In this document: piece after piece, positions 14,472 to 21,926 of the stretch
Position numbering within the stretch: position 1 is the first letter of the stretch
How the letters are laid out: every line of letters starts with the position of its first letter
The notes under the pieces: model-generated
Databases searched by the model: none
The model's input: only the letters and a program-made list of their open reading frames with translations
Told to the model about the DNA's origin: nothing
Position numbers and translations under genes: made by a program
Source: an uncultured Solirubrobacterales bacterium
Lineage (GTDB): Bacteria; Actinomycetota; Thermoleophilia; Solirubrobacterales; 70-9
Assembly: GCA_903933815.1 (NCBI GenBank)
Contig: CAIZLN010000069.1
Coordinates: 1 to 32,130, forward strand
Length of the DNA stretch: 32,130 nt
Reading direction: 5' to 3'

Positions 14472-14870
14472 GTGATCCGGCTCGACAGTCGGGAGCTGGT
14501 CGCAATATTTGCCGGGGGTATGGTCGGGGCCGTGGCTCGTGCTGGATTCTCGGATGCCTTGGCGGCAGATCCCGGGACCTGGCCCTGGGCCACCTTTTTC
14601 GTAAACGTTCTGGGTGCCCTTCTCCTCGGTTATTTCATGACGAGGATGCAGGAGCGACTCTCCGTCTCCGCTTACGGGCGACCGTTCGTTGGCACCGGGA
14701 TATGTGGCGCCCTGACGACCTTTTCGGCAATGCAGCTGGAACTGTTTGACATGATCGAACTGGGGGAGTACCCGCTTGCCGCTGGATACGCGGGCGCCAG
14801 CGTGGTGGCCGGGCTTTGTGCTGTGGCCCTGGGTTCGAACCTCGTTCGAAGGGCAAGGCTTATCCGATGA
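14472..14870 (+). CDS. crcB: Fluoride channel subunit CrcB/Fluc (first of a pair)
   Basis: A 132-residue membrane protein with four transmembrane helices of the Fluc family, which exports fluoride as a dual-topology dimer. Family blocks are present: NVLGALLLGYF in helix 2 and GICGALTTFSAMQLE in helix 3, which carries the pore-lining Phe/Thr/Ser residues. The GTG start at 14472 follows the riboswitch leader closely and has no clear Shine-Dalgarno. The stop overlaps the second crcB as ATGA. Paired crcB genes usually make an obligate heterodimer with opposite orientation of the subunits. Control by fluoride is inferred from the leader. Confidence 0.9.
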   Translation: MIRLDSRELVAIFAGGMVGAVARAGFSDALAADPGTWPWATFFVNVLGALLLGYFMTRMQERLSVSAYGRPFVGTGICGALTTFSAMQLELFDMIELGEYPLAAGYAGASVVAGLCAVALGSNLVRRARLIR

Positions 14871-15232
14871 GCGCTACTTTTCTGATCGGCGCAGCTGTGC
14901 TTGGCGGACTCGGAGCCGTCTTCAGATTCCTGCTCGATGGCATCGTGAGCACTCGTGCTCCGTCTTCCTTTCCGGTCGGCACTCTGGTGGTAAACCTCCT
15001 TGGTGCACTGGTTCTGGGGATTCTGATCGGCTCGGGGATGTCAGGGGACGCGATCCGGCTGCTCGCCCTCGGGCTGCTCGGCGGGTTCACCACCTTCAGC
15101 ACCTGGGTATATGAGACTCATCGGCTGGCTGAGGAGGGGATGAATCTGGTTGCCGTAGCGAATGTCCTCGGAAGTCTGGTTCTGGGGTTGCTTGCGATCT
15201 GGGCCGGCCAGGTGCTGGGTGGGCTGTTTTGA
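14867..15232 (+). CDS. crcB: Fluoride channel subunit CrcB/Fluc (second of a pair)
   Basis: A 121-residue, four-helix Fluc protein with VNLLGALVLGIL and GLLGGFTTFSTWVYET as the two conserved pore blocks. The ATG at 14867 overlaps the stop of the first crcB by 4 bases; a longer in-frame reading from 14816 would lie inside the first gene and lacks hydrophobic character. The first subunit has more charged residues at its C-terminus (NLVRRARLIR), consistent with opposite topologies of the two subunits. The stop overlaps the start of the triple-DUF190 gene as TTGA. The proposed role is fluoride efflux with the first subunit. Confidence 0.9.
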   Translation: MSATFLIGAAVLGGLGAVFRFLLDGIVSTRAPSSFPVGTLVVNLLGALVLGILIGSGMSGDAIRLLALGLLGGFTTFSTWVYETHRLAEEGMNLVAVANVLGSLVLGLLAIWAGQVLGGLF

Positions 15233-16224
15233 GCGCTGAGGCGAGCCGGCTGACTGTCTATTTCGGTGAGCGGGACCGAAGCGGCGGCTCATCGATGGCG
15301 GAGCAGCTCCTTGACGCGACGGCCGCATCGGGGATCAGATCCGCGGTCCTGCTGCGGGGAAGGGAAGGATTCGGTGCTTCGCCTGGCTTTCAGGTCGACG
15401 GGCGTCTGACTCTCTCGGAGAATCTGCCCATGGCTCTGTTCGTAAGCGGTCCGGAGTCGCGGATGCTGGCGCTGGGCGGGCAGTTCAGGCTACTGCTCGG
15501 CGAGGGTCTGGTTGCAATGGAAACGAGTCGTCAAAGCCATGAAAGTGATCAAAATGAACCCGGCAGCAGGCTCTCGCGTCTGAGTATCTGGACTAGTCGT
15601 CAGGCCAGGATTGACGGGCAGCCTGCTCATGTTGGGCTGGTGAAGTTTCTCCGTGAACACGGCGCTGAGGCCGCCATTTCGATGCTCGGAGTTGACGGCC
15701 TCTCCGCGGGGGCACGCGAGCGGGCGCGCTTCTTCTCGTCAAATCGACGGGTTCCGATGATGGTGACGGCTGTAGTTCATCGTGAGGCAATCCCGGCACT
15801 GCGGGCGAATATTCACGAACTGCTTCCGGGGGCCGCGCTGGAAGAGTTGGATCTCTGCCAGCCGAATATTGAACCGGTCGCTGAGACTGGTCCTTCAGGG
15901 ATGTGGAAGATCTCAATCTACGGCGGAGGTTCGGCGGCCGGCTCAGGGATCCACCAGCAGAGAGAGATCCTGGGAGTCCTCCGACGAATGGGTGCCGCAG
16001 GGGCTACCGGTTACTCCGGGGTATACGGGTTCCAGGGGGATGAACTACCCCACGGCGATTCATTCCTCGCAATCAGACGACGGCTCCCCACACTCACCGA
16101 AGTCATCGATACAGCGGCAAACTGCAGGCGTTGGCACGAGGAGATAGACCGACTGAGCGGATCTCCTGCCGTGGTAACGATCAGTCAGGTCCGGGTGATC
16201 AACCGACCAGCCGATCAAGCCTGA
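15229..16224 (+). CDS. Protein with three tandem DUF190 modules, coupled to the crcB pair
   Basis: A 331-residue soluble protein built from three related units of about 100 residues: residues 6-105, 115-212 and 224-325. Each starts with a beta-strand such as RLTVYFGE, RLSIWTS or WKISIYGG, continues with a helix and a GxxGxxGA/S-type turn (for example LLRGREGFG, SMLGVDGLS, GYSGVYGFQ), and ends with a strand of the PxxVTAV or TISQVRVI type. This is the ferredoxin/PII-like pattern of DUF190, a family often found beside crcB. Its biochemical role is not established; a regulatory or ligand-sensing role for the channel is inference. The start is a TTG overlapping the crcB stop. Its end overlaps the release-factor gene by 26 bases. 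Confidence 0.75.
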   Translation: MSAEASRLTVYFGERDRSGGSSMAEQLLDATAASGIRSAVLLRGREGFGASPGFQVDGRLTLSENLPMALFVSGPESRMLALGGQFRLLLGEGLVAMETSRQSHESDQNEPGSRLSRLSIWTSRQARIDGQPAHVGLVKFLREHGAEAAISMLGVDGLSAGARERARFFSSNRRVPMMVTAVVHREAIPALRANIHELLPGAALEELDLCQPNIEPVAETGPSGMWKISIYGGGSAAGSGIHQQREILGVLRRMGAAGATGYSGVYGFQGDELPHGDSFLAIRRRLPTLTEVIDTAANCRRWHEEIDRLSGSPAVVTISQVRVINRPADQA

Positions 16225-17785
16225 GCTCAGGCTTGTCCCGCTCGAGCCGTTCAACCTGGAACTGATTGGCAAACAGGGCGAAGACCATTCCGTCGGTCCG
16301 GGTCCGAACATCTGCCAGGCCTCCCCGGGTTATTACCTCCGCACTCTCTTCGTCCGTGCGCCTGGCAAGTTTCCAGCGAGTCTGATCAGAAAGGACTTCA
16401 ACCCCGAACTCGGTCGACATCCGTTCTATGGCGACCTCGAACTGAAGCTGGCCGACCGCGCCAAGAATTGGCATCGGATCACGGCCTCCATCCTGTGTCA
16501 GCACGTGAATGACGCCTTCTTCGGCCAGCTGGGAAAGGGCCCGGCTGAACTGCTTGTGTCGACGGGCGTCCGCGTTCCGGATCTGGATGAAGTGCTCCGG
16601 GGCCAAGGTTGGCAGCGGTGGATAGAGAAGTGGCTCCCCTTGAAAAACGGTGTCTCCAACCTGAAGGTCAGTGGCTCCGACGATCCCCACAATATCGCCG
16701 GGAAAGCCCTCGTCAAGCGTCTCGCGCTGGCGTCCGAATGCCTCGGAGGAATAGTTGAGAGCGATTGGCTTTTCCGTCCTGGCATTGGTTACCTTCATCC
16801 CGCGCTCGAAGCGCCCCGAACAGATCCGTATGAACGCGTTTCTGTCGCGATGCCGCGGATCCATGTTCGCCTGGACCTTGAATACGAGTCCGGAAAAATC
16901 GCTGTCCAGGGCACGTTCGACACCCTCTAGGTCAACTCGCGCCGAAGGAGGGGGGGAGAGTTCGATCACGGCATTGAGCAGGAGTTCCACTCCAAAGTTC
17001 GTCAGGGCCGAGCCAAAGAATACGGGCGTTGAGAGTCCGGATTCGACCATGTCAAAGTCGAACTCATGACCAGCATCATCGAGCAGGGCCAGTTCCTCCC
17101 GTGCTCGCACCCAGGCAGGCACCTCGGGATCGAACGAGTCATCGAGGGTGGCGATCACGCCGCCCCTGGAGGACCTGCCCCCGGGGTTCCGGTTGAAACG
17201 GTGGAAGCTGCCGCTACGGCGGTCGACCACGCCGAGCAGATCGCCCGGGTCACCAACGGGCCAGCTCATTGCGGTGGGCATCAGGTCCAAGGTCGACTCG
17301 ATGTGGTCGAGCAGTTCGAGCGGGTCTATTCCGGGGCGGTCACACTTGTTGATGAAGGTAATCAGTGGAATACCACGGCTTCGGGCAACCTCGAACAGGC
17401 GCAGCGTCTGGGATTCGATGCCCTTGGCGGCATCGATCAGGATTACCGCCCCGTCTACTGCTGACATGACCCGAAGAGTGTCTTCGCTGAAGTCGCTGTG
17501 GCCCGGAGTGTCGAGCAGGTTGATCACCTTGTCCTCGTGCTCGAAGCGCAAGACGGTCGAAGAAACCGAGATACCACGACGCTTCTCCATGTCCATCCAG
17601 TCGGATGCGGTACCGCGGCCCCTTTTTGACTCGACCGCGCCAGCCTCGACGAGCGCGTTGCCGAAGAGAAGCATCTTTTCGGTCATCGTGGTTTTGCCGG
17701 CGTCGGGGTGGGAGATAATCGCGAAGGTCCGCCGTCGCGCGGCTTCGTCAGTGATGCGGCTGGTGGAAGCGGGTGTGTTGATCAT
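16199..17785 (-). CDS. prfC: Peptide chain release factor 3
   Basis: A 528-residue translational GTPase that recycles RF1/RF2 after peptide release. The G-domain motifs are intact: SHPDAGKTT (25-33), DTPGH (92-96) and NKCD (146-149), with switch I RGISVSS, followed by the beta-barrel and RF3 C-terminal domains (for example GAVGQLQFEV). The length is normal for RF3. I chose ATG 17785, 18 bases inside an in-frame TTG at 17803; both are compatible with known RF3 N-termini. It follows the ABC permease gene with overlap or near-overlap, so it is probably cotranscribed with the exporter although functionally unrelated. RF3 is non-essential and patchily present in bacteria. Confidence 0.93.
   Translation of the reverse strand: MINTPASTSRITDEAARRRTFAIISHPDAGKTTMTEKMLLFGNALVEAGAVESKRGRGTASDWMDMEKRRGISVSSTVLRFEHEDKVINLLDTPGHSDFSEDTLRVMSAVDGAVILIDAAKGIESQTLRLFEVARSRGIPLITFINKCDRPGIDPLELLDHIESTLDLMPTAMSWPVGDPGDLLGVVDRRSGSFHRFNRNPGGRSSRGGVIATLDDSFDPEVPAWVRAREELALLDDAGHEFDFDMVESGLSTPVFFGSALTNFGVELLLNAVIELSPPPSARVDLEGVERALDSDFSGLVFKVQANMDPRHRDRNAFIRICSGRFERGMKVTNARTEKPIALNYSSEAFGRQRETLDEGFPGDIVGIVGATDLQVGDTVFQGEPLLYPPLPTLAPEHFIQIRNADARRHKQFSRALSQLAEEGVIHVLTQDGGRDPMPILGAVGQLQFEVAIERMSTEFGVEVLSDQTRWKLARRTDEESAEVITRGGLADVRTRTDGMVFALFANQFQVERLERDKPELRLDRLVG
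16216..16235. terminator. Perfect 20-base palindrome at overlapping convergent gene ends
   Basis: CAAGCCTGAG and its exact inverse CTCAGGCTTG lie back to back, centred at 16225/16226, and can fold as an 8-base stem with a 4-base loop in either transcript. It contains the stop codon of the DUF190 gene and lies within the last codons of the release-factor gene. There is no T run. A two-way terminator is the likeliest role. Confidence 0.45.
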
Positions 17786-17795
17786 CGGCCTTCCA

Positions 17796-18575
17796 TCAGT
17801 CAATCAGCCTCTTCTCCATACGGCTCACCGCCAGCCGCCACATGACGACGGAAAAGACCACCAGCCCGGTAAACCTGAGCAGATCAACGGCCTCGAGCCC
17901 GAAGCAGGCGTTTCGCACAAGCTGTACCAACTGGTACAGAGGGTTGAACTGAGCGGCAACCTGGAAACCTTCGGGGAGCTCCGAAATCGGGAAGAAGGTG
18001 CCGGCCACCAGGAAAAGAGGGGTAATGAAAAGTGTCGTGACGTAGTTGAACTGATCGATCTTGGAAACAGTCGCAGCCATCGTGATGCCGAAAGCGGCAA
18101 AACCCAGTGCGGTTACGAAGGCGTAGAGGGGAACGAGCAGCATCGTGGCGACGGGATCGAGTCCGAAGAACATGGTTACGATCAACGGGAAGCAGCCAAA
18201 AAACCCGGCCCTTATTCCGATCCAGAGCATCTCCCCGGTGACCAGTTCCTCGACATCAACCGGCGCGGCGAGAATCGCGTCGTAAGTCCTCTGGAAGCGA
18301 TGCTTCACGAATGTGCCGAACATGGCTGGCAGGGCAGAAGAGAAGATCACCGCGGTAGCGACTATCCCGGTACCCACGAATTCGACGTAGGGGATTCCGC
18401 CGACATCATCGACCAGAGTGGCCCCGAGACCGAGACCGAAAGCCAGCAGGTAGACCGCTGGTTCGAGGACACTGGTGAATGTCGTTGACTTCCAGAAGGT
18501 CCGGAAGTTGGCGAACTCGCGCCCCATGACAGCGGCGATAGCTGCCCATTCGAGCCTGCCGATGCGGTCCTTCAC
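17796..18575 (-). CDS. ABC-2 type transporter permease
   Basis: A 259-residue membrane protein with six hydrophobic helices (about residues 33-52, 64-85, 115-140, 143-167, 176-195 and 230-248) and the NodJ/DrrB-like block NPLYQLVQLVRNACFG before the last helix. It pairs with the ATPase encoded directly upstream; its GTG start overlaps the ATPase stop as GTGA. Together they form an exporter of the ABC-2 class, which moves polysaccharides, lipids or drugs out of the cell. The substrate cannot be deduced. The C-terminal end overlaps or abuts the release factor gene. Confidence 0.85.
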   Translation of the reverse strand: MKDRIGRLEWAAIAAVMGREFANFRTFWKSTTFTSVLEPAVYLLAFGLGLGATLVDDVGGIPYVEFVGTGIVATAVIFSSALPAMFGTFVKHRFQRTYDAILAAPVDVEELVTGEMLWIGIRAGFFGCFPLIVTMFFGLDPVATMLLVPLYAFVTALGFAAFGITMAATVSKIDQFNYVTTLFITPLFLVAGTFFPISELPEGFQVAAQFNPLYQLVQLVRNACFGLEAVDLLRFTGLVVFSVVMWRLAVSRMEKRLID

Positions 18576-19462
18576 TCCGCTTCTTCTCCTGTGAGAAGTA
18601 CGAAGACGTCCTCAAGTGAACTCGCGCGGCGTATTGCTCCCTCGGGAACATCCCAGCTTCCGGCGCGTTCGATCCCGACAATCGCGACGGCCGGTCCGGC
18701 TGGCCGAACTGAAAGACCCGCTGCTTCGGCCGAGCGCCGGATCTCGAGAAGTCTCTGTGGGGGGGCGTACACCTCGGCAGTCACCTGGCCAGCATGCTCG
18801 GCGATCAGCTCCGCGGGGCTGGCCCGGGCGATGATCCTGCCACCGGCCATCAACGCCACCTCATCGGCCAGCCGTTCGGCCTCTTCGATGTAGTGGGTGG
18901 ACATCAGGATGGTTGTCCCACTCGTGCGCAAAGCGTCGATCAAAGTCCAGAGTTCGGTTCGGATCTGGGGGTCCAGACCGACGGTCGGTTCATCCAGCAG
19001 CAGCAGTTCCGGTTCGTGAACGAGTCCCCTGGCCAGGAGCAGGCGCCGCCTCATGCCACCAGACAGGTTTTCTACTGCGTAGTCGCGACGATCACTCAGT
19101 CGTGCGAGCCGAAGCGCCCTGTCTACCGCGCCCGGCACATCTTCGACCCGATAAAGCCTCGCGAATATGGTCAGGTTCTGTTCAACCGTGACATCGATAT
19201 CGAGGTTGTCAAGCTGGGGCACGACTCCCATCCGCGCACGGGCCTGCTTTCCATCTTCGGGCAGGCGATATCCAAGGACTTCCATCTCGCCCGAATCCGC
19301 AACGGCCTGGCCGGTCAGAAGGCGCATGGTGGTCGACTTGCCAGCCCCGTTGGGCCCGAGCAAACCGAGACAGATTCCCTGGGGGACCTCCAGGTCGAGT
19401 CCGTTGACCGCCTTTACCGGGCCGAATGACTTATGCAGACCATTGATTCTGATTGCCTTCAC
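18572..19462 (-). CDS. ABC transporter ATP-binding protein (DrrA/NodI-like)
   Basis: A 296-residue ATPase with Walker A GPNGAGKST (36-44), signature LSGGM (133-137), Walker B LLLLDEPT (153-160) and H-loop His190. A C-terminal extension of about 80 residues after residue 215 is typical of DrrA/NodI-type ABC-2 exporters. It powers the permease encoded next to it, with a 4-base overlap. The GTG start at 19460-19462 begins the usual domain without an extension; no strong Shine-Dalgarno is visible. The gene lies immediately downstream of a decayed glycosyltransferase. Whether the exporter once worked with that enzyme is unknown. Confidence 0.9.
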   Translation of the reverse strand: MKAIRINGLHKSFGPVKAVNGLDLEVPQGICLGLLGPNGAGKSTTMRLLTGQAVADSGEMEVLGYRLPEDGKQARARMGVVPQLDNLDIDVTVEQNLTIFARLYRVEDVPGAVDRALRLARLSDRRDYAVENLSGGMRRRLLLARGLVHEPELLLLDEPTVGLDPQIRTELWTLIDALRTSGTTILMSTHYIEEAERLADEVALMAGGRIIARASPAELIAEHAGQVTAEVYAPPQRLLEIRRSAEAAGLSVRPAGPAVAIVGIERAGSWDVPEGAIRRASSLEDVFVLLTGEEAE

Positions 19463-19495
19463 TTCGGCAGTGAATCAGAACGGCAACGTCCATGG

Positions 19496-20015
19496 TCAGG
19501 CCTTGGCCTCCAGGGCACCCCCGGCCGTGGTGGCCGCAGTCGCTTCGACCAGCCCGATCAGGCTGACATAGTCAGCGACTCTCGATGCAGCAAGAAAGTG
19601 TTCGGTGACGCGCTCGCGGCCAGCATTAGCCATGCGTCTGGCGATCTCTGGATTCTCAACCAGAAAACGGAGAGCGGTTGCGAACGATTCCAGGTCCGAC
19701 GGGTCCACCGTCGCCGGCATGCCCGTGGATCTTGTTGTGAATCCGCTTGGTGATCGTGAAGAACTCAGGCTGCTCACTGAGCACAACCCAGCGTGTGTCA
19801 ACGCCGGAGTCATTGGCGTACGGAAGGAAACTGGGGAGCATCTCTGCGACGCCGCCACCCAGTTAGGTGGAGTTGATGTGCCAGACGGTGCGACCCTCAA
19901 AGTGCTTGACCGCGAAGTCGGCGGTCTCGCGTATCCGGTCAAATGTGCCCTGCATAACGGCGCGATAGCGCTCAAGGGGCTGCGGATCGAGCTTGACGAA
20001 CGTAGGCTTGGCCAT
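19496..20015 (-). pseudogene. Decayed TreT-like glycosyltransferase (nonsense codon, internal deletion, frameshift)
   Basis: An ATG at 20013-20015 opens a frame with a good glycosyltransferase N-terminus ending RTVWHINST, then a TAA where Ala is expected. The same frame continues LGGGVAEMLPSFLPYA and EQPEFFTITKRIHNKIHG, matching trehalose synthase (TreT)-type family 4 enzymes. Near 19705, just after GDGGPV, the sequence jumps in another frame to the C-terminal end of such an enzyme (DPSDLESFATALRFLVENPE, then ARRMANAGRERVTEHF) and stops at 19496. About 250 residues of the usual 400 are missing, including most of the nucleotide-sugar site. It cannot make an active enzyme. Assignment to TreT rather than another GT4 member is by pattern only. 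Confidence 0.78.
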
Positions 20016-20114
20016 CAGCGAGCCTTCCTTCCGGGTGTGTGGCGTCGTGCCTGTCCGTCACCGTTATTCATTTCTGCCCTGATCCACAGTCTGTTCTCTC
20101 CTGAGCAGATTCAA

Positions 20115-20132
20115 CCCGCCGCTCTCGGCGGG
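20115..20132 (-). terminator. Hairpin downstream of the semialdehyde dehydrogenase gene
   Basis: CCCGCCG (20115-20121), loop CTCT, CGGCGGG (20126-20132): a perfect 7-base GC stem about 36 bases past the dehydrogenase stop on the minus strand. The following minus-strand bases are TTGAATC, a weak tail, and a T-rich run precedes the stem instead. A transcription end is probable but not typical. Confidence 0.4.
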
Positions 20133-20168
20133 CAAAAACAAAGGTGAATGCCGGAAAAGAGGCCCCTG

Positions 20169-21542
20169 CTACCGGAGCACCCTGATCAGCTTCTTGTTGA
20201 CAAACTCCTCGATCCCGTACCTCCCGAGCTCCCGTCCGAAACCCGAACGCTTGACACCACCAAATGGCAGCTCGGCGCTGTCGGCGCCGACGCCGTTTAC
20301 GTAGACCATTCCGGTGTCAAGGCCGTCGGCAACGCGCATCGCCTGTTCGGGATCGTCAGAAAACACATACGAACCAAGCCCGAAGTCAGTGTCGTTGGCG
20401 AGCCGGATCGCCTCTTCCTCGGAGTGCACCTTGAAAACCATTGCCACGGGGCCGAAGAACTCCTCCCGGTAGGCGTCGTTGTCTGCGCGAACGTCGGTGA
20501 GTACGGTGCTCGGGAAGTAGTTGCCCTCGCGCTCGCCTCCGACCACAACCTTCGCTCCCTGCGCCACGGCTCGGTCAAGCTGCTCCTGAAGGCCATCGGC
20601 CGCAACGGATGAGGAGAGCGGTCCCATTACGCAAGCGTCAGATGTTGGGTCACCAGGCTCTGCTGCAGCCATTCCAGCTGCGAACATCTCCAGGAAGTCC
20701 TCGTAGAGTTCTTCAATCACGATGAACCGCTTGGCTGCGTTGCAGGACTGACCGCTGTTGTCCAGTCTTCCAGCAACGGCAGATTCGACTGCCTTGTCGA
20801 GACGCTTGGTACCGAGGAGGATGAACGGATCAGAACCGCCGAGCTCCAGGACCACCTTTTTCAGATTGCGACCAGCCACCTCGGCGACTGCTGCTCCGGC
20901 GCGCTCCGAGCCGGTAAGTGAAACGCCCCGGACCCTGGGGTCGGCTATTGATTCAGCGATCTGCTCATTCGAGGCGAAGATCGTCGTGTAGGCACCGGGG
21001 GGGAACCCTGCGTCGTCGAATATGGACTGAATGGCGAGGGCAGACTCAGGACATTGCCCTGCTGGCTTCAGCAAAATCGGATTGCCCAGTGCGAGATTGG
21101 GACCGGCAAAACGGGCCACCTGGTAGTAGGGAAAGTTCCAGGGCATGATCCCGATCAGGGCCCCGATCGCGCTGCGCCTGATGACCCCCGTCCCTTGATC
21201 ACTGGCGAGGTCAATCTGCTCGTCCTTGAGAAAGTCCTCTGCATTGACGGCGTAGTACCCGTAGATGTCAACGCAGAAGTCAACCTCACCAAGGGCCTGC
21301 TCGACCGGCTTGCCCATTTCCCGGACGATAATTGCGGCAAGCTCAACTCGTCGTTCGCGGTGCGCGTCGGCAACCTTCTGGACCATCGCCGCACGCTCGG
21401 CTACGGTGGTTTCCGCGGTCCAGGTCCGGGTGGCCTCACTGGCCTGCGTGAGTGCGGCGTCGAGCTCGGCATCGGAAACCGATTGGTACTGACTGACGGT
21501 TTCGCCGTTGGCCGGATTGACGACTGCGTAGCTGTTGCTCAT
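20169..21542 (-). CDS. Aldehyde dehydrogenase, succinate-semialdehyde dehydrogenase type
   Basis: A 457-residue NAD(P)-dependent enzyme with the full ALDH active site: MPWNFPYY (133-140) holding the oxyanion Asn, general base Glu233 in LELGG, and nucleophile Cys267 in GQSCNAAKR. The N-terminal VVNPANGE and the C-terminal ELPFGGVKRSGFGREL match GabD1-type succinate-semialdehyde dehydrogenases, which turn succinic semialdehyde into succinate. Other short aldehydes are possible substrates. The ATG at 21540-21542 is preceded by GGAG with 5-base spacing. It stands alone between two gene remnants, so no operon partner helps with function. No aminotransferase for a GABA route is nearby. Confidence 0.9.
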   Translation of the reverse strand: MSNSYAVVNPANGETVSQYQSVSDAELDAALTQASEATRTWTAETTVAERAAMVQKVADAHRERRVELAAIIVREMGKPVEQALGEVDFCVDIYGYYAVNAEDFLKDEQIDLASDQGTGVIRRSAIGALIGIMPWNFPYYQVARFAGPNLALGNPILLKPAGQCPESALAIQSIFDDAGFPPGAYTTIFASNEQIAESIADPRVRGVSLTGSERAGAAVAEVAGRNLKKVVLELGGSDPFILLGTKRLDKAVESAVAGRLDNSGQSCNAAKRFIVIEELYEDFLEMFAAGMAAAEPGDPTSDACVMGPLSSSVAADGLQEQLDRAVAQGAKVVVGGEREGNYFPSTVLTDVRADNDAYREEFFGPVAMVFKVHSEEEAIRLANDTDFGLGSYVFSDDPEQAMRVADGLDTGMVYVNGVGADSAELPFGGVKRSGFGRELGRYGIEEFVNKKLIRVLR

Positions 21543-21695
21543 AATTCTCCATTCCTCAAGAGCGGGTCATGTGATCTGAGCTTACCCGGCGTCCGGAGAG
21601 GCGAATGCTTTCAGGGCCTGTCGCCAATGGTTCCGCGCGACCATGCTGGGCCGGGGCTGGCATAGCCGGGACTCGGCGCTCGCGGGAGTCGAACA

Positions 21696-21900
21696 ATGGC
21701 GACAGGCTGCATTTTTCCGGGAAAGGCCCGAGCTGTCGCTGTCGCAGCAGGCGTGGCGACTGTCTCCTGGATCATTGACGGCCTCGCCAGAGCCGTTGAG
21801 TGGCTGGACGCAGTGGCCGCCTTTTCGCCCTATCGGATCGCCTATGGCTCTGGGCGCGGTTTCCGTCTTCGGGCTGTACCGCCGTGACATCCGGCAGTGA
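21696..21900 (+). pseudogene. Remnant of an ABC-2 permease C-terminus
   Basis: In the 384-base stretch between the dehydrogenase and crotonase genes, one plus-strand frame gives AVAVAAGVATVSWIIDGLA followed by AVEWLDAVAAFSPYRI, the look of the last two helices of an ABC-2 permease. The frame is then lost, and a second frame resumes with GAVSVFGLYRRDIR, the usual end of such proteins, stopping at 21900. No start codon with a ribosome site and no upstream part of the gene is present. The fragment is read as a decayed leftover by pattern recognition only. Confidence 0.5.
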
Positions 21901-21914
21901 GGGCTGGCCTCACC

Positions 21915-21920
21915 TATGCT
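21915..21920 (+). promoter_or_regulatory. -10 box TATGCT of a likely leaderless transcript (crotonase gene)
   Basis: TATGCT ends 6 bases before the ATG at 21927. GGGGGA fills the gap and touches the start codon, too close for a normal Shine-Dalgarno. Confidence 0.45.
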
Positions 21921-21926
21921 GGGGGA

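Noticed and set aside
14428-14475. A 15-codon reading frame (starting MSPRRIVF) ending in GTGA at the crcB start, preceded by TATCCT
   Set aside because: Its ATG lies inside the conserved CTGATGAGTCC core of the probable fluoride riboswitch, so the ATG and the -10-like bases are better explained by the RNA.
14816-14866. Extended N-terminus for the second crcB
   Set aside because: It lies within the first crcB gene, is not hydrophobic, and the ATG at 14867 forms the usual ATGA overlap.
17148-18488. A 446-codon open frame on the plus strand
   Set aside because: It is antisense to prfC and the ABC permease, both with full motifs, and shows no family features.
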